Part shown: positions 28,715 through 35,976 of the stretch, piece by piece
How the letters are laid out: each line of letters opens with the position of its first letter
How positions within the stretch are numbered: position 1 is the stretch's first letter
DNA from: Candidatus Sulfopaludibacter sp. SbA3
GTDB taxonomy: Bacteria > Acidobacteriota > Terriglobia > Bryobacterales > Bryobacteraceae
Direction of reading: 5' to 3'
Assembly (NCBI GenBank): GCA_945890485.1
Contig: CAMDCN010000003.1
Coordinates: forward strand, 248,001 to 312,000
Length of the DNA: 64,000 nt
Notes under the pieces: model-generated
Databases searched by the model: none
What the model was told of the DNA's origin: nothing
The model's input: the letters and a program-made list of their open reading frames with translations, nothing else
Program-made: the position numbers and the translations under genes

Positions 28715-31639
28715 ATGACTCGCTTACTATTCGTGTCTTTATTTTTGCTGCAAGCCCTGCTGGCACAGGTTTCCGCCATCAAAGGGCGCGTTACCGACCC
28801 CTCCGAAGCTATTGTTCCGGGCGCTATCGTCACTCTCCGCAAGGCCGGTTCCCGCGATGTGCGCCAAACCACCAACGAAGATGGCGTCTATGAGTTCAAA
28901 AACGTTCAGCCCGGCGCCTATACCATCCGCGTGCAAAAGCCCGGCTTTGCGCTTTACGCCGCCGAAGGAATCACCGTCTCAGGCTCCTCCTCTTTTGACG
29001 TCCGCCTAAGCCTGGCCACCGATGCCCAAACCCTCCGCGTCGAAGACGAGCAGAACGCCGTCACCACCGACGCCCAGCAAAATGCCGGCGCGCTCGTCCT
29101 CCGCGAAGCCGAAATGAAAAGCCTCTCCGACGACCCCGACCAGCTCGCTCAGGAACTCCAAGCCCTCGCCGGCCCCGGTGCCGGTCCCAACGGCGGTCAG
29201 ATCTTCATCGATGGCTTCACCGGCGGCCGCATGCCGCCGAAGTCCTCCATCCGCGAAATCCGGATCAACCAGAACCCCTACTCCGCCGAGTACGACCGCA
29301 TCGGCTTCGGCCGCATCGAGATTCTCACCAAACCCGGCACCGACAAGTTCCGTGGCGACGCCTTCTTCAACTTCTCCGATGAAAGCTTCAACTCCCGCAA
29401 TCCGTATTCGACGAACAAGGCGCCCTACCAGTCCCGCCTCTTCGGCGGCCGCATCAGCGGACCTATTAATAAGAAGGCCTCGTTCGGTATCGATGCCGAA
29501 GCCCGCAACGTCGACGAAAACGCCGTCATCAACGCCACCATCCTCGACTCCGCCCTGCAGCCCTTCCGCATTCAACAAGGCGTCGTCACTCCGCAGACCC
29601 GTTACAACATCGGTGGACGTGTCGACTACGCTCTGAACGAAAAAAACACCCTCGTCGCCCGCTACAACTTCTCGCCCATTGCCAACGACAACCAAGGTGT
29701 CGGCCAGTTCACCCTGCCCACCCGGTCCTACTCCACAAAGGACACGGATCACACGGTGCAGCTCACGGAGACGGCCATCCTCAGCGCGTCCATGATCAAC
29801 GAGACCCGCTTCCAATACAACCACTCGAACACCCGCCAAAACGGCGACAACTCCATCGCTGCCCTCGAAGTCCTCGAATCCTTCAGCGGTGGCGGCGTCC
29901 AGGTCGGCCAAGCCAGCCAAGTCACCAAGCGCGCCGAAATCCAAAACCTCACGACCATCATCAAAGGCCGCCACAGCATCAAGTGGGGAGGCCGCGTCCG
30001 CACCGGTGTCAACACCGACACGTCTCCCAATAACTTTGGCGGCACCTTCACCTTCGCTGGCGGCATCGTCAACGGCGAACAGATCACGTCGCTCGAACGC
30101 TACCGCCGCACCCTCCTCTACCAGCAGCAAGGCCTCAACGCCGCCCAAATCCGTGCCCTCGGCGGCGGCGCCACCCAGTTCACTATCAACGGCGGCAACC
30201 CGCTCGCCTCCGTTCGCCAAACCGACGTCGGCCTCTTCCTCACCGACGACTGGCGTATCAAACCCAACCTCACCTTCTCCGCCGGCCTCCGCTGGGAAGA
30301 CCAGACCAACATCTCGAACCACAACAATTTCGCTCCCCGCATCGGCCTCACCTGGGGCGTCGACGGCGGCGCCAACAAGGCAGCGAAATCTGTCCTCCGC
30401 GTCGGCACAGGAATCTTCTACGACCGCCTCAACGAAAGTCTCACCCTGCAGGCGCAGCGCTTCAACGGCTCCAACCAGGTGAACTACATCGTGCAGAATC
30501 CGGACTTCTATCCGAACATCCCATCGCTGGACTCGCTCAGCCAGTTCCAAACCCAGCAAACCATCCGTAGCCTCTATAGCGACATCCGCACCCCTTACCA
30601 GATTCAGACCTCCATCGGCATCGACCGCCAGTTGCCCAAAAACACCACCGTCGCCGTCAACTATGTCTTCAGCCGCGGCGTCCATACGCTCCGTACCCGC
30701 AACATCAATGCACCCGTCAACGGCGTGTTCCCGTACGGCCCCATCGGCAATCTGTTCCAGTACGAGTCCACCGGCTTCTCGCGGCAGAACCAGTTGATCA
30801 CCAACTTCAACACCCGCTTCAGCAGCCGCGTCAGTCTCTTCGGCGTCTACCTCCTCGGCCGCGCGATGAGCGACGCCGATGGCACCGGCTCCTTCCCCGC
30901 CGATAACTACGACCTGCGCAACGAATACAGCTACTCGGCGTTTGACGTGCGCCACCGCTTCATCCTGGGCGGCAGCACGAACGCCAAGTGGGGCATTTCG
31001 CTGAACCCGTTCGTCATCGCCTCCACCGGCTCTCCGTTCAATATCACCACCGGCCGGGACAACAATCTGGATACCCAGTTCAACGACCGCCCGGCCTTCG
31101 CCACCGCGGCGACTGGTGCGGGAGTTGTCAGCACCGCGTTCGGCAACTTCCTCACGACACCCGGTCCGAACGACGTCATCATTCCGCGCAACTACGGTCG
31201 CGGCCCCGGCTCGTTCACCATCAATCTCCGCGCCAGCAAGACCTTCGGCTTCGGCAAGTCCGGCGAGTCCGGCATCAACGACGGCGTGCCCCCAGGCATG
31301 GGCGGCGGTCGCGGACCCGGTGGCGGTGGCCCTCCTCCCGGAATGGGCGGCGGCCGTGGACCCGGTGGCGGCGGAGGCCGTGGCGGCGGAATGTTCGGCG
31401 GCGCCTCCACCGGCAAACGCTACAACATGACCGTTTCCGTCCAGGCCCGCAACCTGCTGAACTACGTGAACCCCGCCCAACCCGGCGGTAACTTGAGCTC
31501 TCCGCTCTTCGGCATCTCCACCCAACTCGGCGGCGGCTTCGGTCCCCGGCCCGGCGGTGGTGGCGGTGGTCCCGGCGGCGGTGGCGGCGGCGCGGCGGCT
31601 AACCGCCTCATCGAACTGCAGCTTCGCTTCTCGTTCTAA
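28715..31639 (+). CDS. Oar-like TonB-dependent outer membrane protein
   Basis: 974 aa. Sec signal, then an N-terminal carboxypeptidase-regulatory (CarboxypepD_reg) Ig-like domain ('G-R-V-T-D-P-S', 'P-G-A-Y-T-I-R-V'), a plug-like region ('I-F-I-D-G-F-T-G-G-R-M'), and a beta-barrel ending in aromatic 'L-R-F-S-F'. Near the C-terminus is a tandem repeat of the unit P-P-G-M-G-G-G-R-G-P-G-G-G-G, plus a second Gly/Pro run just before the last strand. Such receptors are heavily duplicated in Acidobacteria, and substrates are mostly unknown. A strong terminator follows. Confidence 0.88.
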   Translation: MTRLLFVSLFLLQALLAQVSAIKGRVTDPSEAIVPGAIVTLRKAGSRDVRQTTNEDGVYEFKNVQPGAYTIRVQKPGFALYAAEGITVSGSSSFDVRLSLATDAQTLRVEDEQNAVTTDAQQNAGALVLREAEMKSLSDDPDQLAQELQALAGPGAGPNGGQIFIDGFTGGRMPPKSSIREIRINQNPYSAEYDRIGFGRIEILTKPGTDKFRGDAFFNFSDESFNSRNPYSTNKAPYQSRLFGGRISGPINKKASFGIDAEARNVDENAVINATILDSALQPFRIQQGVVTPQTRYNIGGRVDYALNEKNTLVARYNFSPIANDNQGVGQFTLPTRSYSTKDTDHTVQLTETAILSASMINETRFQYNHSNTRQNGDNSIAALEVLESFSGGGVQVGQASQVTKRAEIQNLTTIIKGRHSIKWGGRVRTGVNTDTSPNNFGGTFTFAGGIVNGEQITSLERYRRTLLYQQQGLNAAQIRALGGGATQFTINGGNPLASVRQTDVGLFLTDDWRIKPNLTFSAGLRWEDQTNISNHNNFAPRIGLTWGVDGGANKAAKSVLRVGTGIFYDRLNESLTLQAQRFNGSNQVNYIVQNPDFYPNIPSLDSLSQFQTQQTIRSLYSDIRTPYQIQTSIGIDRQLPKNTTVAVNYVFSRGVHTLRTRNINAPVNGVFPYGPIGNLFQYESTGFSRQNQLITNFNTRFSSRVSLFGVYLLGRAMSDADGTGSFPADNYDLRNEYSYSAFDVRHRFILGGSTNAKWGISLNPFVIASTGSPFNITTGRDNNLDTQFNDRPAFATAATGAGVVSTAFGNFLTTPGPNDVIIPRNYGRGPGSFTINLRASKTFGFGKSGESGINDGVPPGMGGGRGPGGGGPPPGMGGGRGPGGGGGRGGGMFGGASTGKRYNMTVSVQARNLLNYVNPAQPGGNLSSPLFGISTQLGGGFGPRPGGGGGGPGGGGGGAAANRLIELQLRFSF
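31277..31400 (+). repeat. In-frame tandem repeat coding Gly/Pro/Met units
   Basis: Two adjacent copies of a roughly 48-nt unit encode P-x-G-M-G-G-G-R-G-P-G-G-G-G-like peptides, then degrade into Gly/Arg codons. It sits inside an otherwise ordinary barrel. Slippage or unequal crossing-over could change its length. Confidence 0.7.
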
Positions 31640-31645
31640 CGTGAA

Positions 31646-31692
31646 AAGGGTCAGCAGGCAGCTCCGGCAGCCTGCTGACCCTTCTCTTTTTT
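31646..31692 (+). terminator. Rho-independent terminator
   Basis: A 14-bp perfect stem (AAGGGTCAGCAGGC / GCCTGCTGACCCTT), a 10-nt loop and a T-rich tail, 6 nt after the receptor stop codon. It also separates the receptor from the convergent small secreted-protein genes. Confidence 0.92.
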
Positions 31693-31701
31693 GTCGATCA
31701 T

Positions 31702-32076
31702 CTATCGGCCCAACGCCACCAGACGGTCCGAACCCTGCTCCTTGGCCCACTTCGGAGTGGCCAGGACGGTCCGCAGTTGGCCCGGTTGCCAGAATTCGGC
31801 AAGGGCACAGCGCCCGGCATCGGTACAGCGGAACCGGATCGCTCCCTGGTCCCCCTTGCGCGCATCGGCTTGCGCCTGCCGGATCACCATCACCGACTGC
31901 ATCGTCTCCGCGTTGCGCAGCAGCCATGAGGTCCCATGGGTCGCCGAAATGGCGCTCAAGGCGTACTTGCCCTCCGGGAACTTCACCCCTCCTGCCTCAA
32001 ACGGGAAGGGAACCTTCGCCGCCACCTGCGCAAATCCAGCCGTCGCCAACATCAAAAGCAAAATAGTCGTTTTCAT
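31702..32076 (-). CDS. Small secreted protein, paralogue 2 of a tandem pair
   Basis: 124 aa with a Sec signal ending near 'A-G-F-A'. The mature part starts 'K-V-P-F-P-F-E-A-G-G-V-K-F-P-E-G-K-Y', alignable with the upstream paralogue's 'K-I-E-F-P-F-V-A-S-G-V-P-M-P-A-G-D-Y'. Two cysteines (C-x5-C) occur in 'F-R-C-T-D-A-G-R-C-A'; the paralogue has a similar pair. The fold looks beta-rich; function unknown. AAGGAGA lies just upstream of the ATG and the gap from the previous stop is 30 nt, so it should be cotranscribed from the sigma-54 promoter. Confidence 0.75.
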   Translation of the reverse strand: MKTTILLLMLATAGFAQVAAKVPFPFEAGGVKFPEGKYALSAISATHGTSWLLRNAETMQSVMVIRQAQADARKGDQGAIRFRCTDAGRCALAEFWQPGQLRTVLATPKWAKEQGSDRLVALGR

Positions 32077-32106
32077 TGTCGTTCTCCTTTTTCCTGATCT
32101 CTTGCC

Positions 32107-32487
32107 CTACCGCATCGCCACCGTCGCCACCTGAACCGCTTCCACGCCGCTCTCCAACTCTCGCCGCACCTTCTGGTTCTCCATTCCCCGGCCACCCGCC
32201 CACACCTGCGTCAACACGCATTTGCCCGCCGCACACGCAAACCCCAGGTGCGATTCCGGCTTCGTCCGGCTCCGGTCCGCCGCCACCTCAAATCCCATCA
32301 GCACCACCCGCTTCCCCGTCGCTTCGTGACGGATCGAGTACTTGTAGTTCGCCACCGGCAGAACCTTGTAATCACCGGCCGGCATCGGCACCCCGGAGGC
32401 CACGAAAGGAAACTCAATCTTGGTTACCATCGTCTCCGCCTGCATCGCCACCGCCGCCATCATCATCGTCACAATTGCTTTTGTCAT
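32107..32487 (-). CDS. Small secreted protein, paralogue 1 of a tandem pair
   Basis: 126 aa from the ATG at 32485-32487, chosen because AGGAG lies 8 nt upstream and a signal peptide begins there; the frame is open for 29 codons further but overlaps the promoter. The mature region shares the 'F-P-F-x-x-x-G-V-x-x-P-x-G-x-Y' motif with the downstream paralogue and has the pair C-x5-C in 'F-A-C-A-A-G-K-C-V'. No known domain. It is the first gene behind a -24/-12 element next to a sigma-54 activator. Confidence 0.75.
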   Translation of the reverse strand: MTKAIVTMMMAAVAMQAETMVTKIEFPFVASGVPMPAGDYKVLPVANYKYSIRHEATGKRVVLMGFEVAADRSRTKPESHLGFACAAGKCVLTQVWAGGRGMENQKVRRELESGVEAVQVATVAMR

Positions 32488-32536
32488 GGTCGTCTCTCCT
32501 GATTCTTTCGATCCGTCCGGATCATGCCCTAACAAG

Positions 32537-32552
32537 TGCAAACGTCGGACCA
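32537..32552 (-). promoter_or_regulatory. Sigma-54 (-24/-12) promoter of the small secreted-protein operon
   Basis: Minus-strand TGGTCCGACGTTTGCA fits the consensus TGGCACGNNNNTTGCA: GG at -24, GC at -12 with exactly 10 nt between, plus the C-G and TTGCA context. Two mismatches at positions 4-5. Predicted start of transcription is near 32526, giving a leader of about 39 nt with a good ribosome site. Confidence 0.7.
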
Positions 32553-32610
32553 CGCCGTAAGTTGTTGATTCCACTTAGAAGTCCCCCGCCGCGCTAACCG
32601 AAGGGTGAAT

Positions 32611-32622
32611 GCGGTTAACCGC
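32611..32622. promoter_or_regulatory. Palindromic candidate enhancer site
   Basis: Perfect 12-bp palindrome GCGGTTAACCGC, flanked by related half sites (TAACC at 32595-32599 and GGGTTAA at 32624-32630). Its centre is about 90 bp upstream of the predicted sigma-54 start and 28 bp before the regulator's ATG. That fits both an upstream activating sequence and an autoregulatory operator for the adjacent Fis-type regulator. Confidence 0.5.
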
Positions 32623-32649
32623 CGGGTTAATGCTGATAGACTGTGACCC

Positions 32650-34194
32650 ATGCCCGCCCGCCTCCTTGCCATCCACGGCTCCCTCTCCGGCGACGCATTC
32701 CCAATAAACGACCCGGAAACCATCATCGGCCGCGATCCCGATGCCGCCATCGTCCTCGAAGGCGTCGGCGTCGCCTGGCGTCACTGCTCGCTCGCGGGCC
32801 GGACTTTGACGGACCTCCGCTCCCCCGAAGGCACCCTTGTCAATGGCCTCCGCATCCGCCAACACGAACTCGACCCCGGCGACCACATCACCATCGGCCC
32901 CCACCGCTTCGTCTTTGAAACTGAAGTCGCCACCCGAGCCCCGGCCCTCCTCGAAGCCTGCACGATGATCTTCCTTTTTCGTGCCCTCCTCGCCGGCCGC
33001 AACCCCATCATTGAGCGCCATCTCGCCCAGCTCCTCGGCTGCGCCGCCATCCGCTTCGAACTCGGCCCCGGGCCCACCGAAGTCGCCTTCCATCCCGTGG
33101 ACCGCATCGCCACTGTCCCTGTCATCGTCCGCGGCGAACGCATCGGCGCCGTCCGCCTCGATTATCCCGGTTCACCCCCCGACGACGAATCCCTCGGTGC
33201 GCTCGCCACCCTTGCTACGGTCGCCCTCGAAAGCCAGCTCCACCTGGAATCGTTAAAGTCCGAAAACGCCATCCTCCGCGAGCAGCTCTCCGGCATCATC
33301 GGCCAGAGCCCCAACTGGCTCCGCGTCCTCAGCCTCGCCCAGCGCGCCGCCCCGACAGAAGCCACCGTGCTCCTCCTCGGCGAAAGCGGCACCGGCAAGG
33401 AGGTCATCGCCCAAGCGGTCCACCGCGCCAGCCGCCGCGCCAACGGTCCCTTTCTTGCGCTCAACTGCGCAGTCTTCGGCGAAAGCCTCCTCGAAAGTGA
33501 ACTCTTCGGCCACGAGAAAGGCGCCTTCACCGGCGCGGTCGACCGCAAACCCGGCAAGCTCGAGCAAGCCGCGGGCGGCACGGTGTTCCTTGACGAAGTC
33601 GGCGAACTCGCCCCACAACTCCAAGCCAAATTCCTCCGCGTCCTCCAGCAGCGCGAGTTTGAGCGCTTAGGCGGCCGCCAGACCATCAAGCTCGACGCCC
33701 GCATCATTGCCGCCACCAACCGCGACCTCGCCGCGGAAGTAAAAGCCGGCCGCTTCCGTGAAGATCTCTATCACCGCCTCAACGTTGTGACGCTCCACAC
33801 GCCGCCTCTGCGCGAGCGAAAGACGGATATCCCTGCTTTAGCCGCCCACTTCCTCGCCCGCGCCGAACGCCCCATCGACGGCATCTCCCCCGCCGCCATG
33901 CGCCTGTTGATGGACTACGATTGGCCTGGCAACGTCCGCGAGCTGCAGAACGCCATTGAACGCGCCGCGGTCCTCGGCACCACCCACCTGCTCGAACCCG
34001 ACGACCTCCCCGAAGCGCTTCTCGACCCCGCCAAACCCGCCGCCGGCTTCGACGACGCCAAACGCCAAGCCATCATCGACGCTTGGCGCCAAGCCAGCGG
34101 CGACTATAAAGAAGCCGCCGCTCTGCTTGGGATCCACCCCAACTCACTCCTTCGCATGATCCGCCGCCTCGACCTCCGCAGCCAACTCCGCTGA
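32650..34194 (+). CDS. FHA-domain sigma-54-dependent transcriptional activator
   Basis: 514 aa. An FHA domain at residues 1-90 ('[12 protein letters not shown]', 'G-T-L-V-N-G') should read phosphothreonine from a Ser/Thr kinase. Residues 100-200 look GAF-like. The AAA+ domain has Walker A G-E-S-G-T-G-K-E (244-251) and the sigma-54 contact loop G-A-F-T-G-A (291-296), then '[10 protein letters not shown]' and a Fis-type HTH at the end ('[19 protein letters not shown]'). It diverges from two small secreted-protein genes with a -24/-12 promoter. A broken copy of its 3' part lies at 39200-39800. Confidence 0.92.
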   Translation: MPARLLAIHGSLSGDAFPINDPETIIGRDPDAAIVLEGVGVAWRHCSLAGRTLTDLRSPEGTLVNGLRIRQHELDPGDHITIGPHRFVFETEVATRAPALLEACTMIFLFRALLAGRNPIIERHLAQLLGCAAIRFELGPGPTEVAFHPVDRIATVPVIVRGERIGAVRLDYPGSPPDDESLGALATLATVALESQLHLESLKSENAILREQLSGIIGQSPNWLRVLSLAQRAAPTEATVLLLGESGTGKEVIAQAVHRASRRANGPFLALNCAVFGESLLESELFGHEKGAFTGAVDRKPGKLEQAAGGTVFLDEVGELAPQLQAKFLRVLQQREFERLGGRQTIKLDARIIAATNRDLAAEVKAGRFREDLYHRLNVVTLHTPPLRERKTDIPALAAHFLARAERPIDGISPAAMRLLMDYDWPGNVRELQNAIERAAVLGTTHLLEPDDLPEALLDPAKPAAGFDDAKRQAIIDAWRQASGDYKEAAALLGIHPNSLLRMIRRLDLRSQLR

Positions 34195-34210
34195 CTTCCA
34201 CCCGAGTCCC

Positions 34211-34969
34211 CTACAGTCCGGCTAACTCGGCCTCCATCGCCGGCAGCAGATCCGTCTCCTCGTCCGTCTCCGCATCACAAAACGAGAACCGCCGCACCGA
34301 TACCCAGGACCCCTCACACCGGTCCGTATTGATCAGGATTCCGCCCACCAGAATCACCCATCGCGTTGGGTAGTTCGTCCGATCCGCCAACAGGCTCACC
34401 CGTCCGGCAATCGCCTCGTACATCACCTCTGTCGCTTCCTGCAACGGCTCTTTCGCCGCCCGGATCCGGGCCTCCGCCTGCACAAACAGTTGCTCAATCT
34501 GGTTCTGCTGGTAGTCCAGTTCGCTCACCTCTCCTGGCTTGATCTCTCCCCGCAACAACTTGCCCAGCGCCGCCTTCGCCGCGCCGCAACATGCCGAACG
34601 CCCCTCCTGTCCCGGCCGGACAATTTCGCCAAACTCGCCAGACTTCGAAATCCCTACATGCGGTCCATGAAATACGAACACGGCTCCGCCATCGGGCACG
34701 TGATGCGCAAACGCACCCATCCCCGTCAGTCCCGTAAACGGAAACCCATTCAACCCGCCCATCCGGAACGGCCCCAGCATCTCTAGCGCCCGCTTCGGAT
34801 ACTGAATCGAATTCAGATCATCGCTGCAGATACTGTCGGCCGCCATAATCTGCTCCGGCCGCAGTCCCAACTTCCGCTCCAGCATCGTCAGGAACAGGTC
34901 CACCGCCTGGTTCGTTGTCGTCGCATTCGGGTAGTACCCTTTGATGGTTGTCTCGTATGCAGATCCCAT
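34211..34969 (-). CDS. LCIB-like (theta-type) beta-fold carbonic anhydrase
   Basis: 252 aa, no signal. The order of motifs is that of the Limiting-CO2-inducible protein B/C domain: 'I-K-G-Y-Y-P-N-A' at the start, C48-S-D50-D in 'S-I-C-S-D-D', 'F-P-F-T-G-L-T-G-M-G-A-F-A-H-H' (H89/H90), 'G-P-H-V-G-I', then 'S-A-C-C-G-A' (C127/C128). Cys-His-Cys should hold zinc and the Asp two residues after C48 matches the family's C-x-D. These enzymes interconvert CO2 and bicarbonate. A 4-nt gap follows the bestrophin gene. The C-terminal 100 residues are less typical. Activity is inferred. Confidence 0.75.
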   Translation of the reverse strand: MGSAYETTIKGYYPNATTTNQAVDLFLTMLERKLGLRPEQIMAADSICSDDLNSIQYPKRALEMLGPFRMGGLNGFPFTGLTGMGAFAHHVPDGGAVFVFHGPHVGISKSGEFGEIVRPGQEGRSACCGAAKAALGKLLRGEIKPGEVSELDYQQNQIEQLFVQAEARIRAAKEPLQEATEVMYEAIAGRVSLLADRTNYPTRWVILVGGILINTDRCEGSWVSVRRFSFCDAETDEETDLLPAMEAELAGL

Positions 34970-34973
34970 AAGT

Positions 34974-35948
34974 TCACATCAGAATCTCATTCGCTGGCTG
35001 CAGCGCCGCCGGCGGATTCTTCTCCCCCAAATACTCAAGTAAGTCGATCTCAATCGTCCGGCTCAGCGCCGTAATCGGGACATCATTCGGGCTCCCTTCA
35101 AACGGGTTCTCCGAAACACTGCCAATTTTGTCCAGCGTATGAATGATCCACGCGAGCACGACACAGATCGGAATATTCAGCCAAACCAAGCCCATCCGCG
35201 CGAACTCCTCCACCAAGCCCAGCGGCGCCAGCAAAATGAAAATCCAGACGAACAAATGATTCAGCGTGGCGAACTGTCGCGGATACGGATAGTTCTTGAT
35301 TCGCTCACATTTGCCCTGCGCCTCCACCAGCGCCAGCAGCATCCGCTCCATCTCCACATGCCGGAATTCCGACAACGCCCCCGCCGCGTGCAAACCCCGC
35401 AACGTCTCGCCTTGCCGCGCCAGGATGTGCGCCGCCAGGTTCTTCTTCCCCAATACTGCCGCCGCTTCGGCTTCCGGCAGCCGCTCCCTTAGCTCCGCCT
35501 CGATTTTGCCGTCCCATTCCGCCACGCTGTAGCGCTTCCGGTACTCCTCGTTCTCGCGGCGCCGCATGTTCTCCCAACTCCGCGGCTCCCGCAATTGGTA
35601 ACGCAACGCCGTCAACCAAGCCAGATGCCGTCGAATCAGCTCCTCCCGTACTGCCCGCTCCCCCACAAAGTCCAGCGTCAACATAGCCCACCCGCGGCTG
35701 TTGTTCACGATGCCGCCCCAAATCTGCCGTGCCTCCCAAAGTCTTCCGTACGAAGCGTTGTTCTTAAAACCCGTCACGAACGCCACCGCCGTACCGATCA
35801 TCGCAATTGGCTGCCATGGCAACGCTGGCCCCGACCCCGTCAGTCCATGCACGGCCGTCGGCGCGGCCGCTATCACCGCAAAAACCGCGGTCTCCCGCCA
35901 CGTCCACGGCAGGATATGACTAAGTGGATACTTGGCCCCTGTAAACAT
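34974..35948 (-). CDS. Bestrophin-family anion/ion channel
   Basis: 324 aa. N-terminal helices include 'F-A-V-I-A-A-A-P', then the family signature 'F-K-N-N-A-S-Y-G-R-L-W-E-A-R-Q-I-W-G' (residues 61-78; bacterial forms usually read N-x-A/S-Y-D-R-W-W-E-A-R-K-L-W-G). Two later helices ('F-V-W-I-F-I-L-L-A-P-L-G-L-V', 'I-C-V-V-L-A-W-I-I-H-T-L') and the conserved 'E-N-P-F-E-G' calcium-clasp-like segment follow. Bestrophins are pentameric chloride/bicarbonate channels in eukaryotes; a characterised bacterial one passes sodium. Its stop lies 4 nt before the LCIB-like gene, and the sulfatase gene is 28 nt upstream. Confidence 0.9.
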   Translation of the reverse strand: MFTGAKYPLSHILPWTWRETAVFAVIAAAPTAVHGLTGSGPALPWQPIAMIGTAVAFVTGFKNNASYGRLWEARQIWGGIVNNSRGWAMLTLDFVGERAVREELIRRHLAWLTALRYQLREPRSWENMRRRENEEYRKRYSVAEWDGKIEAELRERLPEAEAAAVLGKKNLAAHILARQGETLRGLHAAGALSEFRHVEMERMLLALVEAQGKCERIKNYPYPRQFATLNHLFVWIFILLAPLGLVEEFARMGLVWLNIPICVVLAWIIHTLDKIGSVSENPFEGSPNDVPITALSRTIEIDLLEYLGEKNPPAALQPANEILM

Positions 35949-35976
35949 AGATCCCTGATCACCACAGTGTAACCGC

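Noticed and set aside
31277-31640. Repeat region as a CRISPR array
   Set aside because: The units are adjacent, in frame, and encode glycine/proline runs; there are no spacers and no cas genes.
29006-31927. A 973-codon open frame antisense to the Oar-like receptor at 28.7 kb
   Set aside because: It has the Gly/Ala/Val/Asp/Glu-rich composition of GC-rich antisense shadow frames, no signal or domain, and lies opposite a receptor with clear family motifs.
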